Source: Vibrio europaeus (GTDB lineage: Bacteria > Pseudomonadota > Gammaproteobacteria > Enterobacterales > Vibrionaceae). Taken from it: a DNA stretch of 64,000 bases. The position numbers and the translations under genes were made by a program. Positions 48,038-58,690 of this stretch are shown here, piece after piece. The stretch's first letter is position 1; each line of letters begins with the position of its first letter. The notes beneath the pieces are model-generated. The model did not search any database, was not told the origin of the DNA, and saw only the letters and a program-made list of their open reading frames with translations. Location of the stretch: assembly GCF_001695575.1 (NCBI RefSeq), contig NZ_LUAX01000004.1, positions 124,001 through 188,000 of the forward strand, in the 5' to 3' direction.

Positions 48038-49252
48038 ATGACTGTAGAAAATAACGTAGAACGCGGTTTGTTTGATGAGGTAATGGTACCTTGTTATAAC
48101 CCAATGGAAATGATTCCAGTAAAAGGCGAGGGTGCTCGCGTTTGGGATCAGCAAGGTAAAGAATACATCGACTTTGCTGGTGGTATCGCCGTGAGCTGTC
48201 TAGGTCATTGTCACCCAGCAATGGTGAATGCGTTAACAGAGCAAGGCCAAAAGCTTTGGCACTTAAGTAACGTAATGACTAACGAGCCTGCGCTTCGTCT
48301 CGCTAAAAAGCTTACTGAAGTCAGCTTTGCGGAAAAAGTGTTCTTTGCTAACTCAGGTGCAGAAGCAAACGAAGCGGCTCTGAAACTGGCGCGTCGTTAT
48401 GCAGCCGATGAATTTGGCCCAGAAAAATCTGAAATCATCGCTTTTAAACAAGGTTTCCATGGCCGTACTTTCTTCACTGTAACTGTTGGTGGCCAAGCGG
48501 CTTACTCTGATGGTTTTGGTCCTAAGCCAGGTGATGTCACTCACTTGCCATACAATGATGTTGAAACACTTCGTGAGCATATCTCAGATCGCACTTGTGC
48601 CATCATGATGGAACCACTTCAGGGTGAAGGCGGCATCATTTCTCCAACTGATGAATTCGCGCAAACAGTTCGTGAGCTGTGTGACAAGCATAATGCCCTA
48701 CTGATTTTTGATGAAGTACAGACAGGTAATGGTCGTACTGGTCATTTCTATGCATACCAAGGTCTGGGCGTAACTCCAGATATTCTAAGCACAGCTAAGT
48801 CTCTAGGTGGCGGTTTCCCTATTGGCGCAATGCTAACTACTACTGAGCTATCTAAGCACTTGAAAGTCGGAACTCATGGTTCGACTTACGGTGGTAACCC
48901 ACTGGCGTGTGCGGTTGCTGAAGCCGTGGTTGATGTTGTAAGTGCACCAGAAACATTGGCTGGTGTTGCAGAGCGTGAAGCCCTGTTCCGTGAAGGCTTA
49001 GCTAAACTCAATGATAAGTACAACATGTTCGCGGAAGTTCGCGGCAAAGGTCTTCTTTTAGGTGCGGCGCTTAACGATGAGTGGCAAGGCCGCGCTCGTG
49101 ATGTATTAGTTGCAGCAGGAAAAGAAGGCCTAATGTTACTAGTCGCGGGTGCAAACGTAGTTCGTTTTACGCCATCACTAGTGATCAGCACGGAAGAAAT
49201 TAACGAAGGACTTGCGCGACTAGATAAAGCTCTAGCGACGCTAGTTAAATAA
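48038..49252 (+). CDS. astC: Acetylornithine/succinylornithine aminotransferase
   Basis: 404 residues. Class III aminotransferase, with the PLP lysine in [15 protein letters not shown] and the aspartate in LIFDEVQTG. The N-terminal [21 protein letters not shown] matches the ArgD/AstC group. Placed at the head of astA-astD it acts on N2-succinylornithine in arginine breakdown, but it may also serve as ArgD in synthesis. Sequence cannot distinguish the two. Confidence 0.9.
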   Translation: MTVENNVERGLFDEVMVPCYNPMEMIPVKGEGARVWDQQGKEYIDFAGGIAVSCLGHCHPAMVNALTEQGQKLWHLSNVMTNEPALRLAKKLTEVSFAEKVFFANSGAEANEAALKLARRYAADEFGPEKSEIIAFKQGFHGRTFFTVTVGGQAAYSDGFGPKPGDVTHLPYNDVETLREHISDRTCAIMMEPLQGEGGIISPTDEFAQTVRELCDKHNALLIFDEVQTGNGRTGHFYAYQGLGVTPDILSTAKSLGGGFPIGAMLTTTELSKHLKVGTHGSTYGGNPLACAVAEAVVDVVSAPETLAGVAEREALFREGLAKLNDKYNMFAEVRGKGLLLGAALNDEWQGRARDVLVAAGKEGLMLLVAGANVVRFTPSLVISTEEINEGLARLDKALATLVK

Positions 49253-49336
49253 CTAATAAAGCTCTATTAAAAGAGCAAGAACGGGGCTAAGGGCTGGTAC
49301 GGCACTTAGTCCCCTTAGTATCAGGAGGGAGTTTTG

Positions 49337-50356
49337 ATGCTGGTTGTTCGCCCTATCGCAATGTCGGATTACGATGCGCTGCACACATGCGCAGTGGAAT
49401 CGGGTCACGGATTTACATCTCTACCGGTTAACGAAGAACTGTTAACCAATCGCATTACCCATTCAGAATATAGCTTTACCAAGCCGGACGTAAACGAGCC
49501 GGGTGATGAAGGCTATCTCATGGTTGGCTTTGATAATGACACTGGTGAAGTCGCCGGTTGTACGGGGATTGAAGCATCCATTGGTTGGGATGTACCATTT
49601 TATTCTTACCATATCAGCACAGTTGTTCATTCTTCACCAAAACTGGGTGTGAACAACGTGGTTAAGCTACTGACTTTCGGTAACAACTACACCGGTTGTA
49701 GTGAAATTTGTACTCTGTTCTTAAGACCTTCTTTCCGTCAGGGCTTGAATGGCCGCTTGATGTCGAAATGTCGTTTTCTAATGATGGCGGAGCATCCGGA
49801 AAGATTCTCGAAAACGGTCTTTGCCGAGATGCGCGGTGTATCAGATGAAGAAGGTAACTCACCATTTTGGCAATGGCTACAAGAGCATTTCTTCTCGATT
49901 GATTTCACTATGGCTGATTACCTCACTGGTATCGGAAAGAAAGGCTTTATTGCTGACCTTATGCCTAAGCTGCCAATTTACATCAACCTACTGAGCAAAG
50001 AGGCTCAAGCGGTGATTGGTCAAGTGCATGAAAACACTAAGCCAGCGTTACGCCTGCTAGAAAAAGAAGGCTTCACGTGTCGTAACTACGTCGACATCTT
50101 TGATGGCGGCCCAACCGTAGAGTGTGATGTACGCAATATCGAGTCGGTTCGTCACTCATTTAGAGCGAAAGTCACTATCGCGGAACACACCAGTTCTCAA
50201 GACTACTTAGTTTCAAACACGTCGTTTGAAGACTTCCGCGCAACTGCGGCGAAAGCGGCTTACGATCAGGCTTCAGAGTCAGTGATTTTGTCTCCTGAAG
50301 TGGCGAATGCCCTTAAAGTTAACGAAGGCGAATTCGTTCGCATGTTGGCTCAATAG
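49337..50356 (+). CDS. astA: Arginine N-succinyltransferase
   Basis: 339 residues, beginning [15 protein letters not shown] after a GGAGGGA ribosome-binding site. Conserved family blocks include [23 protein letters not shown] and [15 protein letters not shown]. It succinylates arginine, the entry step of the ammonia-producing succinyltransferase route. It follows astC by 84 bases. Confidence 0.95.
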   Translation: MLVVRPIAMSDYDALHTCAVESGHGFTSLPVNEELLTNRITHSEYSFTKPDVNEPGDEGYLMVGFDNDTGEVAGCTGIEASIGWDVPFYSYHISTVVHSSPKLGVNNVVKLLTFGNNYTGCSEICTLFLRPSFRQGLNGRLMSKCRFLMMAEHPERFSKTVFAEMRGVSDEEGNSPFWQWLQEHFFSIDFTMADYLTGIGKKGFIADLMPKLPIYINLLSKEAQAVIGQVHENTKPALRLLEKEGFTCRNYVDIFDGGPTVECDVRNIESVRHSFRAKVTIAEHTSSQDYLVSNTSFEDFRATAAKAAYDQASESVILSPEVANALKVNEGEFVRMLAQ

Positions 50357-50391
50357 AGCTTTGTATTAAGGAAAATGTGAAGGAACAAGCT

Positions 50392-51849
50392 ATGACACAT
50401 TGGATTGCTGGTGAATGGGTTGCAGGTCAAGGTGAGTCGATGAACTCACAAAGCCCATACAACAACGAAGTTATTTGGCAAGGCGACAGCGCAACACCGC
50501 AGCAAGTTGAGCAAGCGGTAGCAGCGGCACGCAGTGCATTCGTTGGCTGGAAGAAATTAAGCTTTGCTGAACGTGAAGCGATCGTTCTCGCTTTTGCTGA
50601 AAAGGTAAAAGAGAACAGCGAACAAATCGCAGAAATCATCGCTAAAGAAACCGGTAAGCCAATTTGGGAAACACGTACTGAAGCGGCGGCGATGGCGGGT
50701 AAGATTGCGATTTCAATTCGAGCTTACCATGACCGCACCGGTGAAGCTCAGCGTGAAGCTGCAGGGAACCAAATCGTCCTTCGTCACCGCCCATTAGGCG
50801 TCATGGCGGTGTTCGGCCCCTATAACTTCCCAGGGCACTTACCAAACGGTCACATTGTGCCTGCGCTACTGGCTGGTAATACCGTGGTATTTAAGCCGTC
50901 AGAGCAAACACCACTAACTGGTGAATTTGCAATGAAACTGTGGGATCAAGTTGGTCTGCCGAAAGGGGTGATCAACCTAGTGCAAGGTGCTAAAGAAACC
51001 GGTATCGCACTGGCTGATTCTAAAGGCTTAGATGGCGTGCTGTTCACAGGCAGCGCGAATACAGGTCATATCCTCCATAAGCAGTTTGCCGGCCAACCGG
51101 GCAAGATGCTCGCGCTAGAAATGGGTGGCAACAACCCAATGGTGATCTCTGAGAATTACGGAGAAGTGGACGCGACCGTTTACACCATCATTCAATCTGC
51201 GTTTATTAGTGCTGGCCAACGTTGTACTTGTGCACGCCGTTTGTATGTTCCAGTTGGTGACAAAGGTGACTTACTGGTAAGCAAGCTAGTGGAAGCAACC
51301 AATAAGATTCGTGTCGATCAGCCATTTGCTGAGCCAGCACCATTTATGGGCCCTCAGATCTCTAAAGCGGCTGCTGACTTTATTCTTGCTGCTCAAGCAA
51401 ATCTACAAAAGCTAGGTGGCGAGAGCTTAATTGAAGCTAAAGCCGGAGAAGCCGCGTTTGTAACACCAGGCATTATTGATGTCACTGCAATCGCTGAACT
51501 GCCAGATGAAGAGTACTTCGGCCCACTACTGCAAGTGGTGCGTTATCAAGGTCTAGAGAAAGCGGTTGAGCTAGCCAACGATACGCGATTTGGTTTATCG
51601 GCAGGTTTGGTTTCTACAGACGATGGCGAATGGGAATACTTTGTCGACCATATTCGCGCTGGTATCGTAAACCGCAATCGCCAGTTAACTGGTGCAAGTG
51701 GTGATGCACCATTTGGTGGCCCGGGCGCGTCAGGTAACTTACGTCCAAGTGCTTACTACGCAGCAGATTACTGTGCTTACCCTATGGCTTCGATGGAAGG
51801 GGGAGAAACACTTCTTCCTGCAACTCTTAGCCCAGGTGTTGAGCTATAA
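50392..51849 (+). CDS. astD: Succinylglutamate-semialdehyde dehydrogenase
   Basis: 485 residues, matching AstD length. Aldehyde-dehydrogenase active site: Glu in [10 protein letters not shown], Cys in [36 protein letters not shown] is typical. It oxidises succinylglutamate semialdehyde. The start is MTHWIAGEW; a GTG five codons earlier is possible but has poorer support. It lies 35 bases downstream of astA. Confidence 0.95.
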   Translation: MTHWIAGEWVAGQGESMNSQSPYNNEVIWQGDSATPQQVEQAVAAARSAFVGWKKLSFAEREAIVLAFAEKVKENSEQIAEIIAKETGKPIWETRTEAAAMAGKIAISIRAYHDRTGEAQREAAGNQIVLRHRPLGVMAVFGPYNFPGHLPNGHIVPALLAGNTVVFKPSEQTPLTGEFAMKLWDQVGLPKGVINLVQGAKETGIALADSKGLDGVLFTGSANTGHILHKQFAGQPGKMLALEMGGNNPMVISENYGEVDATVYTIIQSAFISAGQRCTCARRLYVPVGDKGDLLVSKLVEATNKIRVDQPFAEPAPFMGPQISKAAADFILAAQANLQKLGGESLIEAKAGEAAFVTPGIIDVTAIAELPDEEYFGPLLQVVRYQGLEKAVELANDTRFGLSAGLVSTDDGEWEYFVDHIRAGIVNRNRQLTGASGDAPFGGPGASGNLRPSAYYAADYCAYPMASMEGGETLLPATLSPGVEL

Positions 51850-51880
51850 AAAACGATAAATTTTAGGGATTTCCCTTCTA

Positions 51881-51900
51881 GCCTCCCTGAGCCGGGAGGC
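51881..51900. terminator. Stem-loop after astD
   Basis: GCCTCCC/GGGAGGC with a six-base loop, but only a weak T run follows (ATTTG). Probably partial termination or RNA end protection. Confidence 0.5.
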
Positions 51901-52032
51901 ATTTGAAACGTCACAGGCTGAAGGCTATCTGATCAAACTTTCTGGACACATTTGGTTAGATGGCCTTTTTTATAATTAAACAAATAAATACTCATACTCC
52001 ATTTACGTAAACCACCCCTACAAGGAGGCGTT

Positions 52033-52824
52033 ATGACGCCAGATGTTTTATTCCAACAGTTATGGAATGACTATATTCAACGCTTATGTCCCTCTGCTGA
52101 ACAAGTCCACCAACTTCTGCAAGAAGACGAAGCGCTGATCAATGACCACATTGCTCTGCGCACTTTCAATGTAGAACCTCTGGGCATTGCGACCCTTGCA
52201 CAACCATTCTTAGACGTAGGCTACAAGCCATGCGGCGACTATGTGTTTGAAAGCAAAAATCTGGTTGCCAAACACTATGAGCACCCAGACCCAAAACAGC
52301 CAAAAGTATTTATCAGTGAATTAAAGGTTGAAGAGTGTTCAGTAGAGCTGCAGGCTATTGTTGCTAAGCTTGTTGAGCAATTGGACACCAGTAAGCTAAA
52401 AGGTCATGAGTTCTTGTATGGCGGTCGTTTGTGGGACATTAGCTTTGCTGACTTCCAGACGTTAGCGAAAGAAAGTGAGTACGCTTCTTGGTTAGCAGCG
52501 CATGGTTACGGCGCCAACCACTTTACTGTTAGCGTCAATCAGCTTAACGCATTTGAAGAAGTGAAAGGCGTCAATGACCACCTACGCGATTCCGGCTTTA
52601 CCATCAATGAGTTTGGTGGCGAAGTGAAAGGTTCTCCTGATGTGCTGCTAGAGCAATCTTCAACGATGGCGGATAAAGTAGCGGTAACCTTCACGGAAGG
52701 CACTGAGATTATCCCAGGTGGTTTCTACGAGTTTGCTAAACGCTACCCAATGAGCAACGGTGAACTTTACCCAGGGTTTGTTGCAGCTTCTGCTGATAAG
52801 ATCTTCGAGAGTACTAACGGGTAG
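52033..52824 (+). CDS. DUF1338 protein, 2-oxoadipate dioxygenase/decarboxylase-like
   Basis: 263 residues, shorter than E. coli YdcJ (447) and Pseudomonas HglS. The metal ligands expected from HglS can be placed as His39 (DHIALRTF), His163 (ANHFTVSVN) and Glu233 (FYEFAKRYP); Arg43 matches the substrate arginine. HglS converts 2-oxoadipate to D-2-hydroxyglutarate. The gene lies 183 bases downstream of astD, so a role in amino-acid breakdown is likely; the substrate is unknown. A strong AAGGAGG ribosome-binding site precedes the ATG. Confidence 0.8.
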   Translation: MTPDVLFQQLWNDYIQRLCPSAEQVHQLLQEDEALINDHIALRTFNVEPLGIATLAQPFLDVGYKPCGDYVFESKNLVAKHYEHPDPKQPKVFISELKVEECSVELQAIVAKLVEQLDTSKLKGHEFLYGGRLWDISFADFQTLAKESEYASWLAAHGYGANHFTVSVNQLNAFEEVKGVNDHLRDSGFTINEFGGEVKGSPDVLLEQSSTMADKVAVTFTEGTEIIPGGFYEFAKRYPMSNGELYPGFVAASADKIFESTNG

Positions 52825-52975
52825 GAAGAGCTAAGAACGGGCTGCGCCCTAGAGATGCGGGAACGCTTCGCTTCGAGAGAGTTTTAGCTCGGAAGTAGCA
52901 AGGTGCTTTATCTCGAAGGACGAAGTCCGTTCCGTAGCACAGCGTTCCGGATTCTCGCATCCGATAATCCGATAT
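52825..52975. repeat. Hairpin-cassette repeat between the DUF1338 gene and crp
   Basis: A series of short GC-rich inverted units: GGGCTGCGCCC, GAACGCTTCGCTTC, GGACGAAGTCC and AGCACAGCGTTCC. GAACGGGCTGCGCCCTA is identical to 24744-24760. It lies between two converging genes and carries no open frame. Confidence 0.85.
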
Positions 52976-52980
52976 AAACA

Positions 52981-53012
52981 AAAAGCCACCAATGTCTCCA
53001 TTGGTGGCTTTT
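52981..53012. terminator. Bidirectional terminator of crp
   Basis: Perfect 13-bp stem (AAAAGCCACCAAT) around GTCTCC. A and T tracts on the two sides allow either direction. Confidence 0.92.
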
Positions 53013-53035
53013 AAAATTTTAGCGGTTAATCGAAA

Positions 53036-53668
53036 TTAACGAGTACCGTAAACCACGATAGTTTTACCGTGTGCAGAAATTAGGTTCTGCTCTTCTAGCA
53101 TCTTCAAGATACGACCTACTGTCTCACGAGAACAGCCAACGATTTGACCGATTTCTTGACGAGTGATCTTAATCTGCATGCCATCTGGGTGAGTCATCGC
53201 ATCTGGTTGCTTCGCTAGGTTTAGTAGCGTTTGAGCAATACGGCCAGTTACGTCTAGGAATGCTAGGTCACCTACTTTTTGGCTAGTCACTTGTAGGCGA
53301 CTTGCCATTTGCGCAGATAAGCGCATTAGGATATCTGGATTCACTTGGATAAGCTGACGGAATTTCTTAAATGAGATTTCCGCAACTTCACAAGGAGATT
53401 TAGCACGAACCCATGCTGTACGCTCTTGGTCTTCTTCGAATAGACCAAGTTCACCGATAAAGTCACCTTGGTTTAGGTAAGAAAGGATCATCTCCTTACC
53501 TTCTTCGTCTTTAATAAGAACCGCTACTGAACCTTTTACGATGTAGTACAAAGTTTCAGCTTTCTCGCCCGCGTGAATTAGCGTGCTTTTTGAAGGGTAC
53601 TTATGAATATGACAATGTGAAAGAAACCACTCTAATGTTGGGTCGGTTTGAGGTTTACCTAGAACCAT
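53036..53668 (-). CDS. crp: cAMP receptor protein
   Basis: 210 residues, the E. coli Crp length. cAMP pocket [20 protein letters not shown], the FIGELGLF and Arg/Thr residues intact; DNA recognition helix [13 protein letters not shown] near the C-terminus. Crp controls carbon use, natural competence and many Vibrio traits. It lies beside prkB-yheU-yheT as in E. coli. Confidence 0.98.
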   Translation of the reverse strand: MVLGKPQTDPTLEWFLSHCHIHKYPSKSTLIHAGEKAETLYYIVKGSVAVLIKDEEGKEMILSYLNQGDFIGELGLFEEDQERTAWVRAKSPCEVAEISFKKFRQLIQVNPDILMRLSAQMASRLQVTSQKVGDLAFLDVTGRIAQTLLNLAKQPDAMTHPDGMQIKITRQEIGQIVGCSRETVGRILKMLEEQNLISAHGKTIVVYGTR

Positions 53669-53861
53669 AATATCTCACTTCCTCTGCAGGGTACGCTTGC
53701 CGCTTTCCATATTTTAGCTAAGCCTTAATCAAGACCTACTAGGATAAGAGCACTTTACAAATGCTGCAAGCCAACTTGTGTTTCGGTAAGAAATAGTATC
53801 CTTTTTCGAAAACGATTTCTTGATTTTAATCGGGTACAACTGGGGTTTTAGTACGCAAAAC

Positions 53862-53877
53862 TGTGCACATGATCACG
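53862..53877. promoter_or_regulatory. Candidate CRP site upstream of crp
   Basis: TGTGCACATGATCACG matches 8 of 10 half-site positions of TGTGA-N6-TCACA. It lies about 195 bases upstream of the crp start, between crp and prkB. Autoregulation is known for E. coli crp. Confidence 0.5.
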
Positions 53878-53910
53878 GTATGAAAAGTAATCGTGTTCTA
53901 GCTGTGGGTA

Positions 53911-54780
53911 TTAACCAATTTTGCCCGTTTCGATGAGCTGTTGAAGTATCGGTTTAACGATTAGCTCCATGGCAAAACTCATCTTACCGCCAGGAACAAC
54001 AATGGTGTTATGACGCGACATAAATGCCCCATCAATCATTGCCAGTAGATATGGGTAATCTACGTTTTTAATGCCTCGTAATCGGATAACAACAAAACTC
54101 TCATCTAAACTCGGAATGCCTTTGGCGTTAAGCGGGTTAGATGTGTCGACGGTAGGGACACGCTGAAAGTTAATATGAGTACGAGAAAATTGCGGAGTAA
54201 TGTAGTTCAGGTAGTCATCCATTGAACGGACGATAGAGTCCATTACCGCTTCACGTGAGTGACCACGATCGCGGGTATCGCGAACGAATTTCTGAATCCA
54301 TTCAAGGTTAACGATAGGCACCATGCCAATTAGAAAATCAACATGCTGTGATACGTTAACCTCGCCATCGACAACACCGCCATGCAGACCTTCATAAAAC
54401 AGAACGTCGGAGTTTTCTGGCAGATCTTGCCAAGGCGTAAAGGTACCGGGCATTTGGTTGTATGGAACGGCTTCATCGAACGTATGCAGGTAACGACGGA
54501 TTTGACCGATGCCTTCTTGACCGTACTTGCGGAAGAACTCTTCAAGTCCATTGAAGTCGTTCGCCTGAGGGCCAAAGTAACTGATATGGCGACCTTGCTC
54601 ACGTGCCTTACGGATTTCGACATCCATTTCAGGGCGCGTAAAGCGGTGGAAGCTATCGCCTTCAACCCAAGCGGGTTTGACGTCCATCATATTGAACATC
54701 TTGCGGAAAGCTTCAGAAGTCGTTGTGGTACCAGCTCCAGAGGAACCAGTGACCGCAATAATCGGGTGTTTTGCTGACAT
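53911..54780 (-). CDS. prkB: PrkB family phosphoribulokinase-like protein
   Basis: 289 residues. P-loop at residues ~11-18 in VTGSSGAGTTTTSEAF, with KPAWVEGDSFHRFTRPEMD and FYEGLHGGVVDG following. Fold and motifs match phosphoribulokinase/uridine kinase. There is no Calvin cycle evidence here, so the real substrate in heterotrophs is unknown. It keeps the E. coli order next to crp. Confidence 0.92.
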   Translation of the reverse strand: MSAKHPIIAVTGSSGAGTTTTSEAFRKMFNMMDVKPAWVEGDSFHRFTRPEMDVEIRKAREQGRHISYFGPQANDFNGLEEFFRKYGQEGIGQIRRYLHTFDEAVPYNQMPGTFTPWQDLPENSDVLFYEGLHGGVVDGEVNVSQHVDFLIGMVPIVNLEWIQKFVRDTRDRGHSREAVMDSIVRSMDDYLNYITPQFSRTHINFQRVPTVDTSNPLNAKGIPSLDESFVVIRLRGIKNVDYPYLLAMIDGAFMSRHNTIVVPGGKMSFAMELIVKPILQQLIETGKIG

Positions 54781-54868
54781 GACAAACCTTGTCGTAATCT
54801 AATCCTTTAAACGAAAACCACTATAGCACGCTTTAGTGGTCAGTCACTGTATGCGATGCGTTAAAGTA

Positions 54869-55081
54869 CTAAAACTTTCGTTTGAGTTGAATATCGACGG
54901 TTTCGTGCAGTTCAGAGAACACAACAACCGCTTCCCCTGACTCCAACTGTGTATGTATCTGATCGACTTTGTCTTGTAGCGACACTTCGACATCCCCGTA
55001 GTCTGTCCCTTCACGCAGGACGAACTCACGAATGAGATTTTCTAGTGTTGCTGGTTCGATTTGTTGCCATGGAACGATCAT
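54869..55081 (-). CDS. yheU: YheU family protein
   Basis: 70 residues. [25 protein letters not shown] matches the start of E. coli YheU (72 residues). No enzymatic motif; function unknown. It lies 40 bases downstream of yheT on the same strand. Confidence 0.9.
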   Translation of the reverse strand: MIVPWQQIEPATLENLIREFVLREGTDYGDVEVSLQDKVDQIHTQLESGEAVVVFSELHETVDIQLKRKF

Positions 55082-55121
55082 AAATACCTCTTTATTTTAT
55101 GATTTAGGCCAAGGTGATTGG

Positions 55122-56099
55122 CTACGCAGAGAGAGCCAAACTGTCATAGTATGCAGGTAGTGCCTCTTCGAGCCAAAACCTCGGTTTTAACGCACTGCCG
55201 GCAACAAAACCAACATGCCCACCTTGTTCAAACAGTCGGTAATCAATGTTCTCAGGCAAGACATATTTAGGAATCACAGCCTCGGTCATGAATGGATCAT
55301 CTTTCGCATGGATGATCTGTGTAGGTAGGGTGATCTCTTTCAGGCGATGGATGCCCGAGCAGCGCTGATAATAGTCTTCCGCGTCCTTGAAACCATGCAG
55401 CGGGGCGGTGATCAGATCATCAAACTCGTACAGTTTAGTCACGCGTTTGATGCTTTGATAGCTCAATCCAAGCTCCCCTTTCAGCAGTTGATGCTTTTGC
55501 AGTGCGCTTTTCTTCAGCGATGATAGGAGATAGTTTTTATACAGCTTGGAAAAGCCTTGTTCGATGCGCTCAGAGCAGGCAGACAGGTCGAGTGGTGCAG
55601 ACACTATGGTGGCGGCATCAAGCAAAGGATCTTGATTGTACTTAGCGAGGTAGTTGGCCAGCATATTGCCGCCAAGAGAAATTCCTACCGCGACTTTAGT
55701 TTGTTTGGGGAACAGCGAATCAAGATGTTCAAGGAAGAAGCGGGCATCTTCCACTTCACCTGAGTGATAGGCGCGAGCAAGTTTGTTGGGTTTACCGCTA
55801 CAGCCACGAAAATGCATCATCACTGATAGCCAGCCTTGCTTAGCAAAAGCATCCATTAAACCATTGGCGTAGGGGCTGTAGAAGCATCCTTCCAAACCGT
55901 GGAACAAGACAAAAATCGGCTTGTTTTTGGCTGACTCGCCATTGATATCTTCACTCCAAGCGATATCGAGGAAGTCTCCATCCGGAGTATCTAAGGTTTG
56001 CCAAATTGGTTCAAATAGGGCTTTTTTGCGAATAAAACGCGGAGCAAGCGTTTGTAGATGCGGGTTGGCTAACCCTTTAGCGGCAACAAAATGAGTCAT
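55122..56099 (-). CDS. yheT: Alpha/beta hydrolase, YheT family
   Basis: 325 residues. Nucleophile elbow GISLGG, with the preceding LFHGLEGCFYSPYANGL oxyanion segment. The remaining triad fits Asp in HAKDDPFM and His in GGHVGFV. YheT relatives are esterases of unknown substrate. It follows the TIGR02444-like gene by about 20 bases. Confidence 0.92.
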   Translation of the reverse strand: MTHFVAAKGLANPHLQTLAPRFIRKKALFEPIWQTLDTPDGDFLDIAWSEDINGESAKNKPIFVLFHGLEGCFYSPYANGLMDAFAKQGWLSVMMHFRGCSGKPNKLARAYHSGEVEDARFFLEHLDSLFPKQTKVAVGISLGGNMLANYLAKYNQDPLLDAATIVSAPLDLSACSERIEQGFSKLYKNYLLSSLKKSALQKHQLLKGELGLSYQSIKRVTKLYEFDDLITAPLHGFKDAEDYYQRCSGIHRLKEITLPTQIIHAKDDPFMTEAVIPKYVLPENIDYRLFEQGGHVGFVAGSALKPRFWLEEALPAYYDSLALSA

Positions 56100-56120
56100 A
56101 ACGGTTCCAAAGCTTAGGGC

Positions 56121-56600
56121 TTATAGATTGGCAATATCGTCGATGGGTTCAGCGAAAGCCTCATACAGCTGCTCACCACCTAATTGGCGGCAGTAACGTA
56201 AGGTAAGAGGTTCAGCGTGATTCACTGTAAGTTCAATACTGTTGATACAATCGACCAGATCAGATTGTTGCTGCTTTTCTAATTGCAGCTCAAATTGCAG
56301 TGATTCACGATACAAGGTATCTGGGAGGTGGAGCTTGAGTTTTCGTCTTAGCTCGCGGTAACTGTGCAGTAAGGCTTCTGAGCGGCCAAGGCACTCTTCT
56401 ACTTTGTGCCAGTCTTGTTCCTGAAAGCAAACCTGCTGCTCATCAAGCCATTTAAGCAGCAGGAGTAGGTTAACGTTACCTTTGAAATGATTTTGTAGAT
56501 GGAGGCACGCTTCTTTTACTTCTCGCACACTGTAGTACTGCAAGCTAAATTGCCACAACCGTTCCAGTGTTAAAGAAATAGCGACGTGCTTTGAACTCAT
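56121..56600 (-). CDS. TIGR02444-like protein
   Basis: 159 residues, rich in Leu, Glu and Gln, mostly helical. The N-terminal LERLWQFSLQYYSVREVKEACLHLQ resembles the family TIGR02444, of unknown function. Its ATG overlaps the yheS stop by four bases (ATGA), so the two are translationally coupled. It lies between yheS and yheT. Confidence 0.75.
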   Translation of the reverse strand: MSSKHVAISLTLERLWQFSLQYYSVREVKEACLHLQNHFKGNVNLLLLLKWLDEQQVCFQEQDWHKVEECLGRSEALLHSYRELRRKLKLHLPDTLYRESLQFELQLEKQQQSDLVDCINSIELTVNHAEPLTLRYCRQLGGEQLYEAFAEPIDDIANL

Positions 56601-58519
56601 TGGCTATTGAACTCCTGCTCCATATTCTCTAGCTCTTCTTGCAGAGCCATCCATTCCATTTCGACATCTTCTAGCTCACTTTTGCTATTGGCCTGAATAG
56701 CTAACACTTCGTTAAGTTTAGCTTTATTTTCGGCATCATAAAGTGAGTTATCTGATAATTGCGTTTCTGCTTCCGCAAGTCTAACGCCCAACTTATCCAT
56801 TTTTTCTTCAAGTTTTGTCAGGTTTTTGCGAATTGGTGCCGTTTGCTTACGGAACTCGGCTTCACGACGTTTTTGATCTTTCTTTGCCGCCGCGCTATTT
56901 TCAGAGTTTTTCTCTGGTTGCTGAGCTTGAGCCTCTCGGCGCTCGGCTTTTTGTTGTTCCGTCAACCACTTGTAGTAATCAGCTAGGTCGCCATCAAATG
57001 GCGCAACTTGGCGGTCATGTACAAGATACAGGTCATCTGTGGTTGCTCGTAACAAGTAGCGGTCGTGCGAAACAATCACCATGGCACCTTCAAAGGTTTG
57101 CAGAGCCATCGTGAGCGCTTGACGCATATCAAGGTCTAGGTGGTTAGTTGGTTCATCGAGGAGCAACAGATTAGGCTTTTGCCACACGATTAAAGCCAGT
57201 ACTAGGCGCGCTTTCTCGCCACCAGAAAACGGTGCGACTTTTTCTAACGCTTTTTCGCCTTGGAAGCCAAAGCTGCCTAGGTAGTTACGCAGTTCAAGCT
57301 CGTTCTTATCTGGGGCGATTTGCATCATATGCTGCAGTGGCGTTTCTTCAGGGTGCAGTGTTTCCAACTGGTGCTGGGCAAAATAGCCAATTTTTACGCC
57401 TTGTGAGTAGGTTAGATCGCCGCCCTGAGGAATAAGCTCACGCGAGAGCAATTTGATGAGCGTTGACTTACCTGCACCGTTGCGACCCAGCAGACCAATG
57501 CGGCTACCAGGGACTAGGTTAAGGCGAATCTTTTCTAAAATCAGATTGTCATCATAACCCGCAGATACTTCATCCATCATGATGATTGGGTTTGGCAATG
57601 CCTCGGGATCGCGGAACTGGAAACTGAACGGGTTATCAAGCTGAGCAGGTAGCACTTTTTCCATACGCTCAAGGGCTTTGATACGGCTTTGTGCTTGGCG
57701 AGCTTTTGAGGCTTTATAGCGGAAGCGGTCGATATAACTTTGCATATGCGACATTTGCTTTTGCTGCTTTTCAAATTGAGCTTGCTGCAAGATAAGTTTT
57801 TGCGCGCGCTGATCTTCAAACGAAGAGTAGTTACCCGTGTACTCATGAAGTTGTTGGTTTTCGACATGAATAACACGACCGACGATAGGATCAAGGAAAT
57901 CACGGTCGTGGGAGATAAGGACAAGCGTGCCAGGGTAGTTCTGTAGCCAGCGTTCGAGCCACATGACAGCATCAAGATCTAAGTGGTTGGTTGGCTCATC
58001 GAGTAGCAAAAGATCGGAGCGACAAAGCAGTGCTTGTGCAAGGTTAAGGCGCATACGCCAACCACCAGAAAACTGAGTGAGGTTCCAGCTCATCTGATCT
58101 TGACTAAAGCCTAAACCATCAAGCAGCTCTGCGGCGCGTGCGCGAATACTGTAGCCACCAATGGTTTCAATCTTGCCATGGATTTCGGCGACTAAAGTGC
58201 CTTTGTCCTGTTGCTCTGCCGTCTCTAGCTCTGATTCGAGGCGGCGGTATTCACGGTCACCATCAATGACATACTCAATCGCACTGCGCTCCAGTGCAGG
58301 GGTTTCCTGTGCCACCCAAGCCATTTCCCAGTGCGCCGGCTTACTGAAGTTACCCGCGTCAATAGAGAGTTCGTCTTTGATTAGGGCGAATAGGGTTGAT
58401 TTACCACAACCGTTTTTGCCGACTAGACCGACTTTATCGCCTGGATGAATGGTCGCCGAAGCTTGATCTAAAAGTGGTTTGCCACCTCGAAGAAGCTGGA
58501 TGCCAGAGAAGGTAATCAT
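56597..58519 (-). CDS. yheS: ABC-F family ATPase YheS
   Basis: 640 residues. Two ABC domains: Walker A GLVGKNGCGKST and GLLGRNGAGKST, signatures LTQFSGGWRMRLNL and VAPFSGGEKARLVL, Walker B LLLLDEPTNHLDLD twice. No membrane segments. A coiled-coil C-terminal tail runs from ~540. ABC-F proteins act on ribosomes rather than as transporters. First gene of the operon. Confidence 0.95.
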   Translation of the reverse strand: MITFSGIQLLRGGKPLLDQASATIHPGDKVGLVGKNGCGKSTLFALIKDELSIDAGNFSKPAHWEMAWVAQETPALERSAIEYVIDGDREYRRLESELETAEQQDKGTLVAEIHGKIETIGGYSIRARAAELLDGLGFSQDQMSWNLTQFSGGWRMRLNLAQALLCRSDLLLLDEPTNHLDLDAVMWLERWLQNYPGTLVLISHDRDFLDPIVGRVIHVENQQLHEYTGNYSSFEDQRAQKLILQQAQFEKQQKQMSHMQSYIDRFRYKASKARQAQSRIKALERMEKVLPAQLDNPFSFQFRDPEALPNPIIMMDEVSAGYDDNLILEKIRLNLVPGSRIGLLGRNGAGKSTLIKLLSRELIPQGGDLTYSQGVKIGYFAQHQLETLHPEETPLQHMMQIAPDKNELELRNYLGSFGFQGEKALEKVAPFSGGEKARLVLALIVWQKPNLLLLDEPTNHLDLDMRQALTMALQTFEGAMVIVSHDRYLLRATTDDLYLVHDRQVAPFDGDLADYYKWLTEQQKAERREAQAQQPEKNSENSAAAKKDQKRREAEFRKQTAPIRKNLTKLEEKMDKLGVRLAEAETQLSDNSLYDAENKAKLNEVLAIQANSKSELEDVEMEWMALQEELENMEQEFNSQ

Positions 58520-58690
58520 AATCTTTTGCTTTGTCTTTGCTCGTATTGCGACGAATAGTAGGTTAGTTAACGAGTTATGTCGATCGTTGCGTTATTGCCA
58601 CTAACAACGTATAACAAACTGATAACGATAAATGACAATAAAAACAGTCATAATTGGCTATTCATAACATTAAGGATTGCTGTCGAAGGA

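Noticed and set aside
58577..58690. Longer N-terminus for KefG
   Set aside because: The 38 additional residues are not part of the family and have no good ribosome-binding site. They fall in the promoter gap shared with yheS.
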